Assembly (NCBI GenBank): GCA_944372745.1
Contig: CALWAB010000019.1
Span: 1-15,379, forward strand
Length of the DNA: 15,379 nt
Origin: an uncultured Clostridia bacterium
Lineage (GTDB): Bacteria; Bacillota; Clostridia; Christensenellales; UBA1242
Reading direction: 5' to 3'
How positions within the stretch are numbered: position 1 is the stretch's first letter; each line of letters opens with the position of its first letter. Both the position numbers and the translations under genes were made by a program. Below the pieces are notes generated by a model. The model ran no database searches and had not been told where the DNA came from. It saw only the letters and a program-made list of their open reading frames with translations. Shown here in pieces: positions 6,754 through 14,725 of the stretch.

Positions 6754-6782
6754 TTGCATTTTTATTTAAATTATGATAAACT
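6754..6782 (+). promoter_or_regulatory. Promoter of the large repeat-protein unit
   Basis: TTGCAT (6754-6759), a 17-bp spacer and TAAACT (6777-6782), preceded by TG one base before it, predict a start near 6789. That leaves about 20 nt of leader carrying a strong AAAGGAGAGG site. The region between this promoter and the divergent SRP promoter is very AT-rich, with no gene seen. Confidence 0.55.
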
Positions 6783-6808
6783 ATACACAAACAAAGGAGA
6801 GGTGTTTT

Positions 6809-9800
6809 ATGGCAAATACTGATAGAATTGATGCAGTAGATGAAAATACTCAAGATGAGAGAATTGATAATCAAGAAGCGGACTTGCGTGCTAGTTTTTT
6901 TGAAAATGAAAGGAAAAAGACGACACAAGCTTTTATTAATTTGACGGCAGGGAAAACGCTAATGAATGCTCTTATGAGAACTATCAATTCTGCTAATGCA
7001 GATAAAAAACTTGGTGGAGATAAAATTAATCCTGCAACAAAACAAAGACAAACAACTTTAAGGGATTTCGTTAATTATATAATGGCAATGCGTTTTGTGA
7101 CAGGGCAAAATAGCAATTCAATGATATCAGCTGAAGATATTGTAAAGAAAAATTTAAAACTTGCTCCTTATGCAATTCCAGTATATGATGAGCAGGGAAA
7201 TGTTTTTTATGATTTGTCTATGATAATAAATTACAATTCGAGAGGGGAATTGAATTATGAACAAGGCAAGTTAGTATCTGCTGATATTGAACAAAGAATA
7301 AAAAATACGCCAAAAGAAGATATTGAAAAAATTTGTGAAGATTTAGCCAAAGTGACAGGTATTGAATTACGGCTATCTGATAAAGCTAATATTTTTATGC
7401 CTTCAAAAATTTCATCTTTAAAACATGCAGGGAAAATGATAGGCAAAGGCGGAAGATTTAATACAATGAGTGGTGTTTTGTACATAAAAGCAGATAATTT
7501 ATCTCCTAATGAAATCTTAACTAGATATATATCACAATGTGCCACTATGTCTATAAGTACAAATATTAAAAATTTTGAAAAGCAATTAAACAAAGATAGG
7601 GACTTTTTGACTTTAGACCCAACTAATAAGAATGCTTTATTAACAAAATTTAATGACGCTTTTAAAAGCAATAAAATGGATTTACAGTATCAAATTCACT
7701 CCATATGTTCTGATTTAATTGCAAGTGAAATGACAAAAATGTTGCCTTCATTAAAGGCACAAGAAAAATATACTATGTCACAAGCTTATTTACTATCTGC
7801 TGCTCAACGAATAAATGGTTTAGGAGATTTCACTAATGATCCATACTTAATGAAATTTATTGCAAATACAGTAACAGATGCTGTAAGCAGATTTGATTCC
7901 AATTATAAATTCACCGCTAATGACATTAGAAAAGTAAACGAAAGTATGAACTTTAAAAAGAAAACGGATACTAATCTTATGCAAGCAGCTATATTCGGTG
8001 AATATGATTTACCATTTGCTGGAGTATCCAAATATACACTTGAGCCATATAAAGAGATGGAAAAACAAAAAGAATCAGATAAAAGTAACGAAAATGCATC
8101 TAACCCTACATTGCCAACTAATGAAAAGGAAGATAAGAAACCAAAAGAAAATACTCAACCAAAGTCTTCAATGGGTGCGACAAGTAATGATATTGACATT
8201 GAAAGAGAGAGAGCTAGATTAGATAATTTAATGAAAAAGACTAGAAGAGCACAAGCGGCAAAAGAAGATGAAGCTCCTATTGGTTTTAGAAAAGGTAGGG
8301 ATGGTGTTATAATTCCAAATGAGTATTACGACCCAGAAGCTGACCCAGATGCCCCTCTTATCTATCAAGTAGCTGAAACCGTTGAAGAAGCAGAACATAG
8401 TGCTGATGGCTTTGTCCCACAAAAAGATACTGAGCCACAGCGAAAAGAACCTGAACCTAGAGAGCCATATCAAGAGCCTGAACAAATTTTTGATCCAAGA
8501 GATTTATTTAATAATGTGCCACGCGGTACTATGGAAGGTAGAGAATATAAAGGTCAAGTGGGTATACACGATGGGCAAGGTAATATCATTCCTACACAAT
8601 CTCCAAAAGATAAACGAGAAGAAAAGCAAAAAGAAACCAATCAAGAAGAACTTAATTTAGAGATATTAAATGATGCAATGCAAGCTTATTTTAATGCTGT
8701 TGCAAAAGAAGAAGAAAAAGGCAATGAAGAAGCTTTTCAAAAATATGTAACACCAGCTATTGAAAAATATGTGAATGATTTAAATAGTATTCAAGAAGAA
8801 GGAAATAGAGAATATCAAGAACAAGTTCTTAGTGAAGCAATGAAAGCATATATTGATGCTGTTGATAGAGAGAAAATTATTGGAGATGAAGAAAGTTTTG
8901 AAAAATATGTAGCTCCTGCTATACAATTATATATGAATGATGTAGAACGAACTGTTGAACAAGGAAATAAAGAATATCATGAAAAAGTAGTAAGTGATGC
9001 ATTAAAATCTCATTTTAACGCAGTAAAAGCTGAAGAAGAAAAAGGGAATGAAGAAGCATTTAAAAAGTATGTTACACCTTCTATTGAATCATATTTAAAA
9101 TTACTTGATGATGAAATTAGCAAGGGTAATGAACAAGATTTAGACTTTGATAGTGGTTTAACAAATGAAGAAAGAACAGAAAATCAAAGAGCACAAAAGA
9201 CCTTAGATGATTTTATGAAAACTAATTCAACTGGTAAAGTAAAAGATGATAGCCAAGTTGTAAAGAAACCTAATGATATTGAAAAAATGGGCAAATTTAT
9301 AGCAAGCAAAGGGACTTTTGGGGCTAAATCAGATAAGCTTATTGAAGGCAATATCTCTAAATATATGGAAAAATGTGCTTCTAAAGCTCTTGCTGAAAAG
9401 AGCTTACAAGATAAAACTAATATGGAAAAAATAACTGATACAAAATCATTTATGTTCCATAGAGCTCAAAAAATTGCTGCTTCCCAAGCATCAATGGAAA
9501 GTTTATTTAATAATTGTGAAAGCACAGACAAGAAAACTCAACAAAATGCTTTCAAAGTAATCCGTTCATTATTAGAATCAAAGAGTCATACAGAGAGAGT
9601 AGAAAGTCAAACTGTGATGGATTTGGATGCTCTAGTTAAAAATGAAACGGCTCGTATAATTAATACTTATAAGCGTATGAAAGAATCTAAGGATTTATCA
9701 GATGACGAAAAGCAATTATTAGAGCGTTGGGGGAAAGCGAAAACTTCTGCAAGTTTTGTTAACTATTATGCAAATACGATTTTGGCAAAAAGTGAAATAG

Positions 9801-10318
9801 CTAAAGAAGAATACAAAAAGTCTCAAGAAGCAGGTGTCCAACCGCTATTGAGTTTGGAAACCGCTGAAAGCGGAAAATCGGTTAAATTTGCTAATGCTCT
9901 TAAAAATAAAACGAAACAAGTGGCTAGAGTAGCTTCTGGTAGAATAACCATAGTAGAGAATGTTAAAGCAAAAGACGAAAAAGGTTTCTTTGAATTGCCT
10001 GACGGTCGTTATGTACAAAGATATGAAAGCGGAGATAAAAATGGCACTAAGTGTTTTAGAATTTTAGAGAGTGTGACTAAAGGTGACAATGATGCTAAAA
10101 TTGTAGAAAATAAAGTTTATTCTGAACATAATTTGCTATATGAACGCGGAGATATGGTAGATAATGTTATGTTGGGACGAGATAATATTGACAAAGCATT
10201 AAGTAATGGGGGATATCTTGGTTATGTTTCTATTAGAGATGGAAAGCAAATTATAAATGTAGATCCTAAGAAAATGAATGATTTTCAAAAAGAATACGAG
10301 AATAATGCGAATAAGTAA
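6809..10318 (+). CDS. Large repeat-containing protein of unknown function (1169 aa)
   Basis: I do not recognise this protein. The start is set at the ATG at 6809 because AAAGGAGAGG lies just before it; an in-frame ATG at 6773 lies in the promoter and has no ribosome site. There is no signal peptide or membrane helix, so it is probably cytoplasmic. Residues 1-400 form a mixed but mostly helical region. Residues about 407-615 are a polar, Pro/Glu/Lys-rich, probably disordered linker. Residues 617-778 are three tandem 54-residue repeats of predicted helices, each with a G(N/D)EE-F-KYV-P-I core. A helical segment follows, and the last 130 or so residues look beta-rich, with GFFELPDGRYVQRYESGDKNGTK-like strands. 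The segment 214-241 (GGRFNTMSGVLYIKADN...) faintly resembles the lead-in to a zincin-type site but lacks HExxH. A small helical protein follows in the same unit. Confidence 0.9.
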   Translation: MANTDRIDAVDENTQDERIDNQEADLRASFFENERKKTTQAFINLTAGKTLMNALMRTINSANADKKLGGDKINPATKQRQTTLRDFVNYIMAMRFVTGQNSNSMISAEDIVKKNLKLAPYAIPVYDEQGNVFYDLSMIINYNSRGELNYEQGKLVSADIEQRIKNTPKEDIEKICEDLAKVTGIELRLSDKANIFMPSKISSLKHAGKMIGKGGRFNTMSGVLYIKADNLSPNEILTRYISQCATMSISTNIKNFEKQLNKDRDFLTLDPTNKNALLTKFNDAFKSNKMDLQYQIHSICSDLIASEMTKMLPSLKAQEKYTMSQAYLLSAAQRINGLGDFTNDPYLMKFIANTVTDAVSRFDSNYKFTANDIRKVNESMNFKKKTDTNLMQAAIFGEYDLPFAGVSKYTLEPYKEMEKQKESDKSNENASNPTLPTNEKEDKKPKENTQPKSSMGATSNDIDIERERARLDNLMKKTRRAQAAKEDEAPIGFRKGRDGVIIPNEYYDPEADPDAPLIYQVAETVEEAEHSADGFVPQKDTEPQRKEPEPREPYQEPEQIFDPRDLFNNVPRGTMEGREYKGQVGIHDGQGNIIPTQSPKDKREEKQKETNQEELNLEILNDAMQAYFNAVAKEEEKGNEEAFQKYVTPAIEKYVNDLNSIQEEGNREYQEQVLSEAMKAYIDAVDREKIIGDEESFEKYVAPAIQLYMNDVERTVEQGNKEYHEKVVSDALKSHFNAVKAEEEKGNEEAFKKYVTPSIESYLKLLDDEISKGNEQDLDFDSGLTNEERTENQRAQKTLDDFMKTNSTGKVKDDSQVVKKPNDIEKMGKFIASKGTFGAKSDKLIEGNISKYMEKCASKALAEKSLQDKTNMEKITDTKSFMFHRAQKIAASQASMESLFNNCESTDKKTQQNAFKVIRSLLESKSHTERVESQTVMDLDALVKNETARIINTYKRMKESKDLSDDEKQLLERWGKAKTSASFVNYYANTILAKSEIAKEEYKKSQEAGVQPLLSLETAESGKSVKFANALKNKTKQVARVASGRITIVENVKAKDEKGFFELPDGRYVQRYESGDKNGTKCFRILESVTKGDNDAKIVENKVYSEHNLLYERGDMVDNVMLGRDNIDKALSNGGYLGYVSIRDGKQIINVDPKKMNDFQKEYENNANK
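8657..9142 (+). repeat. Three tandem 162-bp coding repeats (54 aa each)
   Basis: Units are 8657-8818, 8819-8980 and 8981-9142, exactly 54 codons each with no gaps. Conserved positions include the A-[ML]-[KQ] near residue 7, AV at 14-15, G[ND]EE[AS]F near 22-27, KYV[TA]P[AS]I at 29-35, and [EQ/SK]GN at the end. Repeats 1 and 3 share KAEEEKGNEEAF-like spans more closely than either does with repeat 2. DNA identity is clearly lower than protein similarity, so the duplication is old and held by selection. Confidence 0.9.
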
Positions 10319-10333
10319 TAAAAGGAGATAATT

Positions 10334-10594
10334 ATGGAAGCAATGAATATCGATGCTAATGATCCTAAAATCATTGAGTTAAGTTTTCATGTCTTGGAAA
10401 CAATTATTACAAAAACTGAAAACAAAAATTTGAGCGAAGTAATAAAAATTGCACAAGTGATGAATGAAGTAGCTCAAAGTGGTGATTACCCTGAAGAATT
10501 AAAGTATGCCTATACAGATGCATTGACTAAATTGGGTACACTCAATGATGATTTATTAAAAGATTTACGCGAAATGTTAAAATCTGACGAATAA
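10334..10594 (+). CDS. Small acidic helical protein of unknown function (86 aa)
   Basis: I do not recognise this protein. It is predicted to be almost entirely helical: heptad-like hydrophobics in IIELSFHVLETIITKTE, VIKIAQVMNEVAQ and ELKYAYTDALTKLG, ending in a charged LKDLREMLKSDE tail. It has no membrane segment, cysteine or metal motif. A strong AAAGGAG site lies before the ATG, which is 15 bases after the stop of the 1169-residue protein, and a strong terminator follows. It is therefore the second and last gene of a two-gene unit and most simply a partner or regulator of the large protein. The function is unknown. Confidence 0.8.
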   Translation: MEAMNIDANDPKIIELSFHVLETIITKTENKNLSEVIKIAQVMNEVAQSGDYPEELKYAYTDALTKLGTLNDDLLKDLREMLKSDE

Positions 10595-10599
10595 CTATA

Positions 10600-10636
10600 A
10601 AAATCCATAATGAGTTTAATCATTATGGATTTTTTA
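10600..10636 (+). terminator. Terminator of the repeat-protein unit
   Basis: A 14-bp stem (10600-10613 with 10620-10633, core ATCCATAATGA) with a 6-base loop leads into a T run. It ends the two-gene transcript. Confidence 0.88.
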
Positions 10637-10723
10637 TTATTTATAGAAAACAACGGAGTTGTTCTGTGGATAATAATTTAAATCGCTACATAAATTTTTA
10701 TTTTATATAATGTATGATATTAA

Positions 10724-10752
10724 TTGATAAATATCTAATTTTATGATAAAAT
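10724..10752 (+). promoter_or_regulatory. Promoter of the CBS-protein/pseudouridine synthase unit
   Basis: TTGATA (10724-10729), a 17-bp spacer and TAAAAT (10747-10752) predict a start near 10759. Only about 10 nt of leader then precede the ATG at 10769, and the AGAGG ribosome site would lie at the very 5' end of the message. Confidence 0.6.
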
Positions 10753-10768
10753 AACATAGAGGTTATAC

Positions 10769-11500
10769 ATGATTGAAAAAGATGATAATAGCAATGCTTC
10801 TAGATTTATAAAGGCTTATAATACAATAGACAACGCTTTGCGTTCTATATATAATTTTAAAAGAAGTATGAGCTATGCTGATATGATAAGAAGGGCAGCT
10901 TCCTTAAATTATGTTGTAAGGAAATATGAAGATAAACTTGTTGATTATGGAAGATTAAGGAATGCAATTGTTCATAGTAGTTATGAAGATGTTATAATAG
11001 CTGAACCACATAAAGATGTTTTAGAGGAATTTGAAAAAATAGCTAATTTATTGAGCACGCCTCCAAAAGCACTTCCCTCAATAGCTTCTAGAGATGTTAA
11101 AACCTTGGAAGCGGATACGAAACTCACTAATGTTTTTAAAATGATGTATCAAAATGGTTATAAAAATATACCTATTTATGAAAAAGAAGCATTAATAGGT
11201 GTAGCGAATGCAGGTAAGTTAGCAGAGATTATTGGAAGAGTTCTTTGTGCTGGTGAGGATTTGCAGGAGTTTGTTAATAGTACTTCGGTTGGTGATGTGC
11301 TTTTAGATGCTATGGACGATAATTATTATGTTATTGTAAGTAGTAAAGTCACTATAGAACAAGTTATGGAGTTATTTAATTCAAATAGAAAACTTTTAGT
11401 TGTTTTAATAACACCAAATGGGATTCTCACTGAGCGTCCTATAGGAATAATAACTGTTGGTGATGTTGTAGATATGAACAAAATATTGGATTTATATTGA
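10769..11500 (+). CDS. CBS-domain protein with HEPN-like N-terminal domain
   Basis: The C-terminal half (about residues 105-243) has the pattern of two CBS motifs: SIASRDVKTLEADTKLTNVFKMMYQNGYKNIPIYEKEALIGV, and later VIVSSKVTIEQVMELF with RPIGIITVGDVV. CBS pairs commonly sense adenosine nucleotides or related ligands. The N-terminal 95 residues are helical and contain R64-NAIV-H69 (DYGRLRNAIVHS), the R-x4-H motif of HEPN domains, many of which are RNases. A helix rich in E and L follows, as in that fold. An insert (about 150-180) separates the CBS halves. The neighbour, 4 bases downstream, is a pseudouridine synthase. Nuclease activity is inference only; the HEPN part might instead be a degenerate or structural module. 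CBS assignment is fairly sure, the HEPN part moderately so. Confidence 0.8.
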   Translation: MIEKDDNSNASRFIKAYNTIDNALRSIYNFKRSMSYADMIRRAASLNYVVRKYEDKLVDYGRLRNAIVHSSYEDVIIAEPHKDVLEEFEKIANLLSTPPKALPSIASRDVKTLEADTKLTNVFKMMYQNGYKNIPIYEKEALIGVANAGKLAEIIGRVLCAGEDLQEFVNSTSVGDVLLDAMDDNYYVIVSSKVTIEQVMELFNSNRKLLVVLITPNGILTERPIGIITVGDVVDMNKILDLY

Positions 11501-11504
11501 GGTT

Positions 11505-12224
11505 ATGATGAATGTTGAAGATTTAATTATATATGAAGATAATCATATTTTAGTTGTTATTAAGCCACAAAATGTGCCCAGTCAAGAAGACATAAGCAAG
11601 GATAAAGATATGTTGAGTATGCTCAAAGAGTATATTAAAGTTCGAGATAATAAACCAGGTAATGTATTTGTTGGTTTAGTACATAGATTAGATAGACCAA
11701 CAGGTGGTGTAATGGTGTTTGCAAAAACAAGTAAAGCTGCATCAAGATTGTCTGACCAAATTAGAAATGGAGATTTTGAAAAAAACTATTTAGCAGTTTT
11801 AAATGGTATACCGAGAGAAAAAAGAGGGCATTTAGTGCATTTTCTTAAGAAAAATGAAGTAGACAATCTTGTATCAATAGTTCCTAGTTTGACCACAGGG
11901 GCTAAAAAAGCTGAATTAGATTATTCAGTTTTGGATACTAAAGATGATTTAAGTTTGGTTACTGTACATTTGTTAACAGGGAGAGGGCATCAAATTCGTG
12001 TGCAGATGAGTGCAATAAAATGTCCTGTATTCGGTGACCAAAAATATGGGGTTAAAGATGAAAAGAATAATTTAGCACTATGGGCATATAATCTTCAGTT
12101 TGCGCACCCTATTACAAAAGAAAAAATGAATTTTGTAGTTTATCCACCTAAAGAATTGCATCCTTTTAACCAATTTGACATAGATAGGTTTTTAAATTTA
12201 AAACAAGTACCTTTAGATTATTAA
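11505..12224 (+). CDS. Stand-alone RluA-family pseudouridine synthase (no S4 domain)
   Basis: This RNA-modifying enzyme converts uridine to pseudouridine. The catalytic domain begins at once (LIIYEDNHILVVIKP, residues 7-21). The signature HRLDRPTGG is at 60-68 with catalytic D63, and LTGRGHQIRVQ is near residue 160. There is no N-terminal S4 domain, so at 239 residues it is a short RluA-type enzyme, differing from the RluD paralogue at 838. Two adjacent ATGs compete (11505 and 11508). The GAGG ribosome site at 11499-11502 overlaps the preceding stop and is better spaced for the second. Translation is probably coupled to the CBS-protein gene. The substrate (rRNA or tRNA) cannot be told. A strong terminator follows. 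Confidence 0.92.
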   Translation: MMNVEDLIIYEDNHILVVIKPQNVPSQEDISKDKDMLSMLKEYIKVRDNKPGNVFVGLVHRLDRPTGGVMVFAKTSKAASRLSDQIRNGDFEKNYLAVLNGIPREKRGHLVHFLKKNEVDNLVSIVPSLTTGAKKAELDYSVLDTKDDLSLVTVHLLTGRGHQIRVQMSAIKCPVFGDQKYGVKDEKNNLALWAYNLQFAHPITKEKMNFVVYPPKELHPFNQFDIDRFLNLKQVPLDY

Positions 12225-12227
12225 AAA

Positions 12228-12270
12228 AGCATTACTTTAACCCTACGGGTTAAAGTAATGCTATATTTTT
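12228..12270 (+). terminator. Terminator after the pseudouridine synthase
   Basis: A perfect 16-bp stem (12228-12243 with 12247-12262, GCATTACTTTAACCC arm) closes on the 3-base gap TAC and is followed by ATATTTTTT. The A-run before it makes action on the other strand possible. Confidence 0.9.
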
Positions 12271-12324
12271 TATAATCTTACAATATAAAACAAAAAATCT
12301 CATTAAATGACATTGAGAGAATGA

Positions 12325-12330
12325 TATAAT
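12325..12330 (+). promoter_or_regulatory. Minus-10 box of spoIIE
   Basis: A perfect TATAAT lies 6 bases before the spoIIE ATG. The -35 position (12302-12307, ATTAAA) does not match the consensus, which fits a promoter needing an activator such as Spo0A. I see no convincing Spo0A box. The predicted start coincides with the A of the ATG. Confidence 0.5.
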
Positions 12331-12336
12331 TTTGTT

Positions 12337-14628
12337 ATGGAAGCTATAAAAAGAAAAGCGTTGATTATAAATACTTTAAAATATATTATATTTTTTTTAT
12401 TAATGATTGTTTTAAATAACGCTTCATTAAATAGTAATTTGCAACCATTTGGATTTGCAATGTTTTTTGCTTTAATTTGGTGCAATCAAAATATTTTATT
12501 AATATCATTAACTTATTTTTTATCCAATTTAGTATTTGGTTTCAATCAAGTCGATTTAATTTGTTGTGCTTTTACTATTTTGGTGTTTTTATTTTTTTAT
12601 TTTTTACATTATAAATTAAGAAAACCATTAAATATTTGGCTTATTCTGTTGTATAGTTTTCTTAGTCAAATAGCTTATATGTATCTTAATATTAATAGTC
12701 TAGATAGTCTTTTTTATTGCATCGCTTATCTGGCAGTAGGTCTAATTTTTTTGTTAGCAACATTAGTATTTTTTCAGGCTATATCAATGAAAAAATTTAA
12801 AAATTTTACATTAGAAGAAAGCGTTTGTGGATTTGTATTTTTAGCAATTTTGTCATTAGGATTATCTACAATAGAAATATTTTACATAAATTTATTACAA
12901 ATATTGGCTTTAATTCTCCTTCTAATATTAAGAAAAATTTCTAAAAGTACTATGTTGTTGAGTGCTATTATAATTGGTTTAGGAGCTAGTTTAAATTCAT
13001 TTTACACGGGATACTTGTTTATTTTTTGTTGTTATGCACTTATTATTTGGGTCTTTGCGGATAAAAATCCTATACTTTTAGTTTTGGGGCTTTTGTTCAT
13101 TGATTTATTTGTCGGATTATATTTACAAGTTATACCTATATATCATTATCAGTCGTTATTGGCTGTGCTAATTGGCTGTATTGCATTTTTACTAATTCCA
13201 AAAAAATATATAGAATTTTCCAATACATATTTTTCTTCTTCTGATAAATCAAATTTAGTTGAGAATGTAGTCAATTTCAATACTAAAAAGTTAAACCGTA
13301 GGCTTTTAGAAATGTCTGAAATATTTAGTGAATTGCAGAGTTTATTTAAATCTTTATCTAGTGGCAATTTAAATGAGGAAGAATTAATAGACACTATTTC
13401 TCAGGAAATAATTCAAAAAACATGTCAAGATTGTAAAGATCATAATAGATGTTTAAGATTAAACAATCGTGATACATTACATAACATAAAAAATTTAGTT
13501 TTTATGGGTATTAAAAAGGGTAAACTAACCTTAATGGATGTAGATGAAAGATTTTCAAAAAATTGTATTAAATTAAATGCTTTGATACCATATTTAAATG
13601 AAATTATTGCAGAATATAAAAAATATGAAAACAACATTAATAAAGCAGACACAAGTAGAAATGTTATTGCAAGAAGTTTTGGCGGAGTGAGTGGAGTACT
13701 TCAAGAATTGGCAGACAATATTAATTCAGAAGTAAGATTAGATACACAATATGAACGCGATTTGTACGATGAACTAGTTAGTGAGGGTATTCAATGTAGA
13801 GAAATTTTGATATATCAAAAAAAGTACGATACATCGGTAGCTTTACTTATTAAAAATGAAAATGTTTATAAAAATAAATTAACTAACATAGTATCTAATA
13901 TCTTCAATATGAATATGAGCATTGTATCTGTTACAATAAGTGAAATTCCTAATTATAGTAATGTGCTTTTGAAAGTTTCTCCGCGTTATGATGTTATATA
14001 TGGTATTGCATCAAGAACTAAATATAATAGTTCTAGTAGCGGTGATACACACTCATTCAATAAAATAGACAATGATAAATTTTTATTCGCTTTATGCGAT
14101 GGGATGGGGAGTGGAGAAAATGCTAAACGGGCAAGTGAATTGAGTATAGGAATTATTGAAAATTTATACAAAGCTGGATTTAAAAGCGAAACTGTAATAG
14201 ATTGCACAAATAATTTGCTAACAATGGCTTCAAATGATATTTTTACAGCACTTGATTTAGGTGTTATTGATTTAAAGAATGGTGGTTGTGATATAATCAA
14301 AATAGGAGCACCTTTAGGGTATATAAAACATAAAGACAATACCGAAATAATTGATGCTGGAGCATTGCCATTGGGCATACTAGAAGAGCTGAGACCGAGT
14401 GTATCTCAATATGTTTTATCTCACGGAGATAATGTTATAATGATGACTGATGGTGTTCTTGATGCATTTGAAAATGAGGAGCAATTAAAAATTTTTATAA
14501 ATAATATGGACATTAAGAATCCACAAACTTTAGCAGAAAACATATTGAATGAGGCAGTTCATTTAAATAATGATGCACCTAATGATGATATGACTGTTTT
14601 TGTTGTGCGTATTTTAGAGAAAAAATGA
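12337..14628 (+). CDS. spoIIE: Stage II sporulation protein E, membrane PP2C-type phosphatase
   Basis: SpoIIE dephosphorylates SpoIIAA in the forespore, releasing sigma-F, and also takes part in polar septation. About eight to ten membrane helices fill residues 10-290. A central cytoplasmic region carries the conserved cysteine cluster C363-x2-C366-x5-C372. The PP2C domain lies at about 550-760: D588-GMGSG, T-D705-GVLDA near 704-709, and the C-terminal DDMTV (750-754) supply the metal-binding aspartates. The length of 763 residues is slightly below Bacillus SpoIIE. No ribosome site precedes the ATG, and the -10 box is so close that the message should be leaderless; the next in-frame ATGs lie inside or beyond the first membrane helix. 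Its neighbours are a pseudouridine synthase and secG, not the tilS/hpt/ftsH genes often found next to spoIIE. Confidence 0.93.
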   Translation: MEAIKRKALIINTLKYIIFFLLMIVLNNASLNSNLQPFGFAMFFALIWCNQNILLISLTYFLSNLVFGFNQVDLICCAFTILVFLFFYFLHYKLRKPLNIWLILLYSFLSQIAYMYLNINSLDSLFYCIAYLAVGLIFLLATLVFFQAISMKKFKNFTLEESVCGFVFLAILSLGLSTIEIFYINLLQILALILLLILRKISKSTMLLSAIIIGLGASLNSFYTGYLFIFCCYALIIWVFADKNPILLVLGLLFIDLFVGLYLQVIPIYHYQSLLAVLIGCIAFLLIPKKYIEFSNTYFSSSDKSNLVENVVNFNTKKLNRRLLEMSEIFSELQSLFKSLSSGNLNEEELIDTISQEIIQKTCQDCKDHNRCLRLNNRDTLHNIKNLVFMGIKKGKLTLMDVDERFSKNCIKLNALIPYLNEIIAEYKKYENNINKADTSRNVIARSFGGVSGVLQELADNINSEVRLDTQYERDLYDELVSEGIQCREILIYQKKYDTSVALLIKNENVYKNKLTNIVSNIFNMNMSIVSVTISEIPNYSNVLLKVSPRYDVIYGIASRTKYNSSSSGDTHSFNKIDNDKFLFALCDGMGSGENAKRASELSIGIIENLYKAGFKSETVIDCTNNLLTMASNDIFTALDLGVIDLKNGGCDIIKIGAPLGYIKHKDNTEIIDAGALPLGILEELRPSVSQYVLSHGDNVIMMTDGVLDAFENEEQLKIFINNMDIKNPQTLAENILNEAVHLNNDAPNDDMTVFVVRILEKK

Positions 14629-14657
14629 AATTATGCTATTTAATTATATAAAAATAG

Positions 14658-14686
14658 TTGTAATTTTTGTTATGATATGCTATAAT
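14658..14686 (+). promoter_or_regulatory. Promoter of secG
   Basis: TTGTAA (14658-14663), a 17-bp spacer and a perfect TATAAT (14681-14686) with a TGC extension just upstream. The start would be near 14693, giving a leader of about 33 nt with an AGGAG site 8 bases before the ATG. Confidence 0.65.
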
Positions 14687-14725
14687 AATTGCATTAAGTG
14701 ACAGACTATTTTAGGAGTAGGTAAT

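Noticed and set aside
6773..6808. Upstream in-frame ATG extending the large protein by 12 residues
   Set aside because: It overlaps the -10 region of the predicted promoter and has no ribosome site, while the ATG at 6809 has a strong AAAGGAGAGG.
7255..7671. Minus-strand open frame of 138 codons
   Set aside because: It lies entirely antisense to the 1169-residue gene, has no ribosome site, and its residue composition looks like the mirror of the real frame.
8382..8660. Plus-strand overlapping open frame of 92 codons inside the large gene
   Set aside because: It is out of frame with a continuous, well-started gene and has a Lys-rich composition typical of a shifted reading of AT-rich coding DNA.
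8657..9142. CRISPR or direct DNA repeat array
   Set aside because: The repeats are in-frame coding units without spacers, and their DNA has diverged.
12302..12324. Spo0A box upstream of spoIIE
   Set aside because: TGACATT and its complement differ too much from TGTCGAA at the key central bases; I cannot support a site.
13986..14378. Minus-strand open frame of 130 codons
   Set aside because: It is antisense to the conserved PP2C domain of spoIIE, without a promoter or ribosome site.
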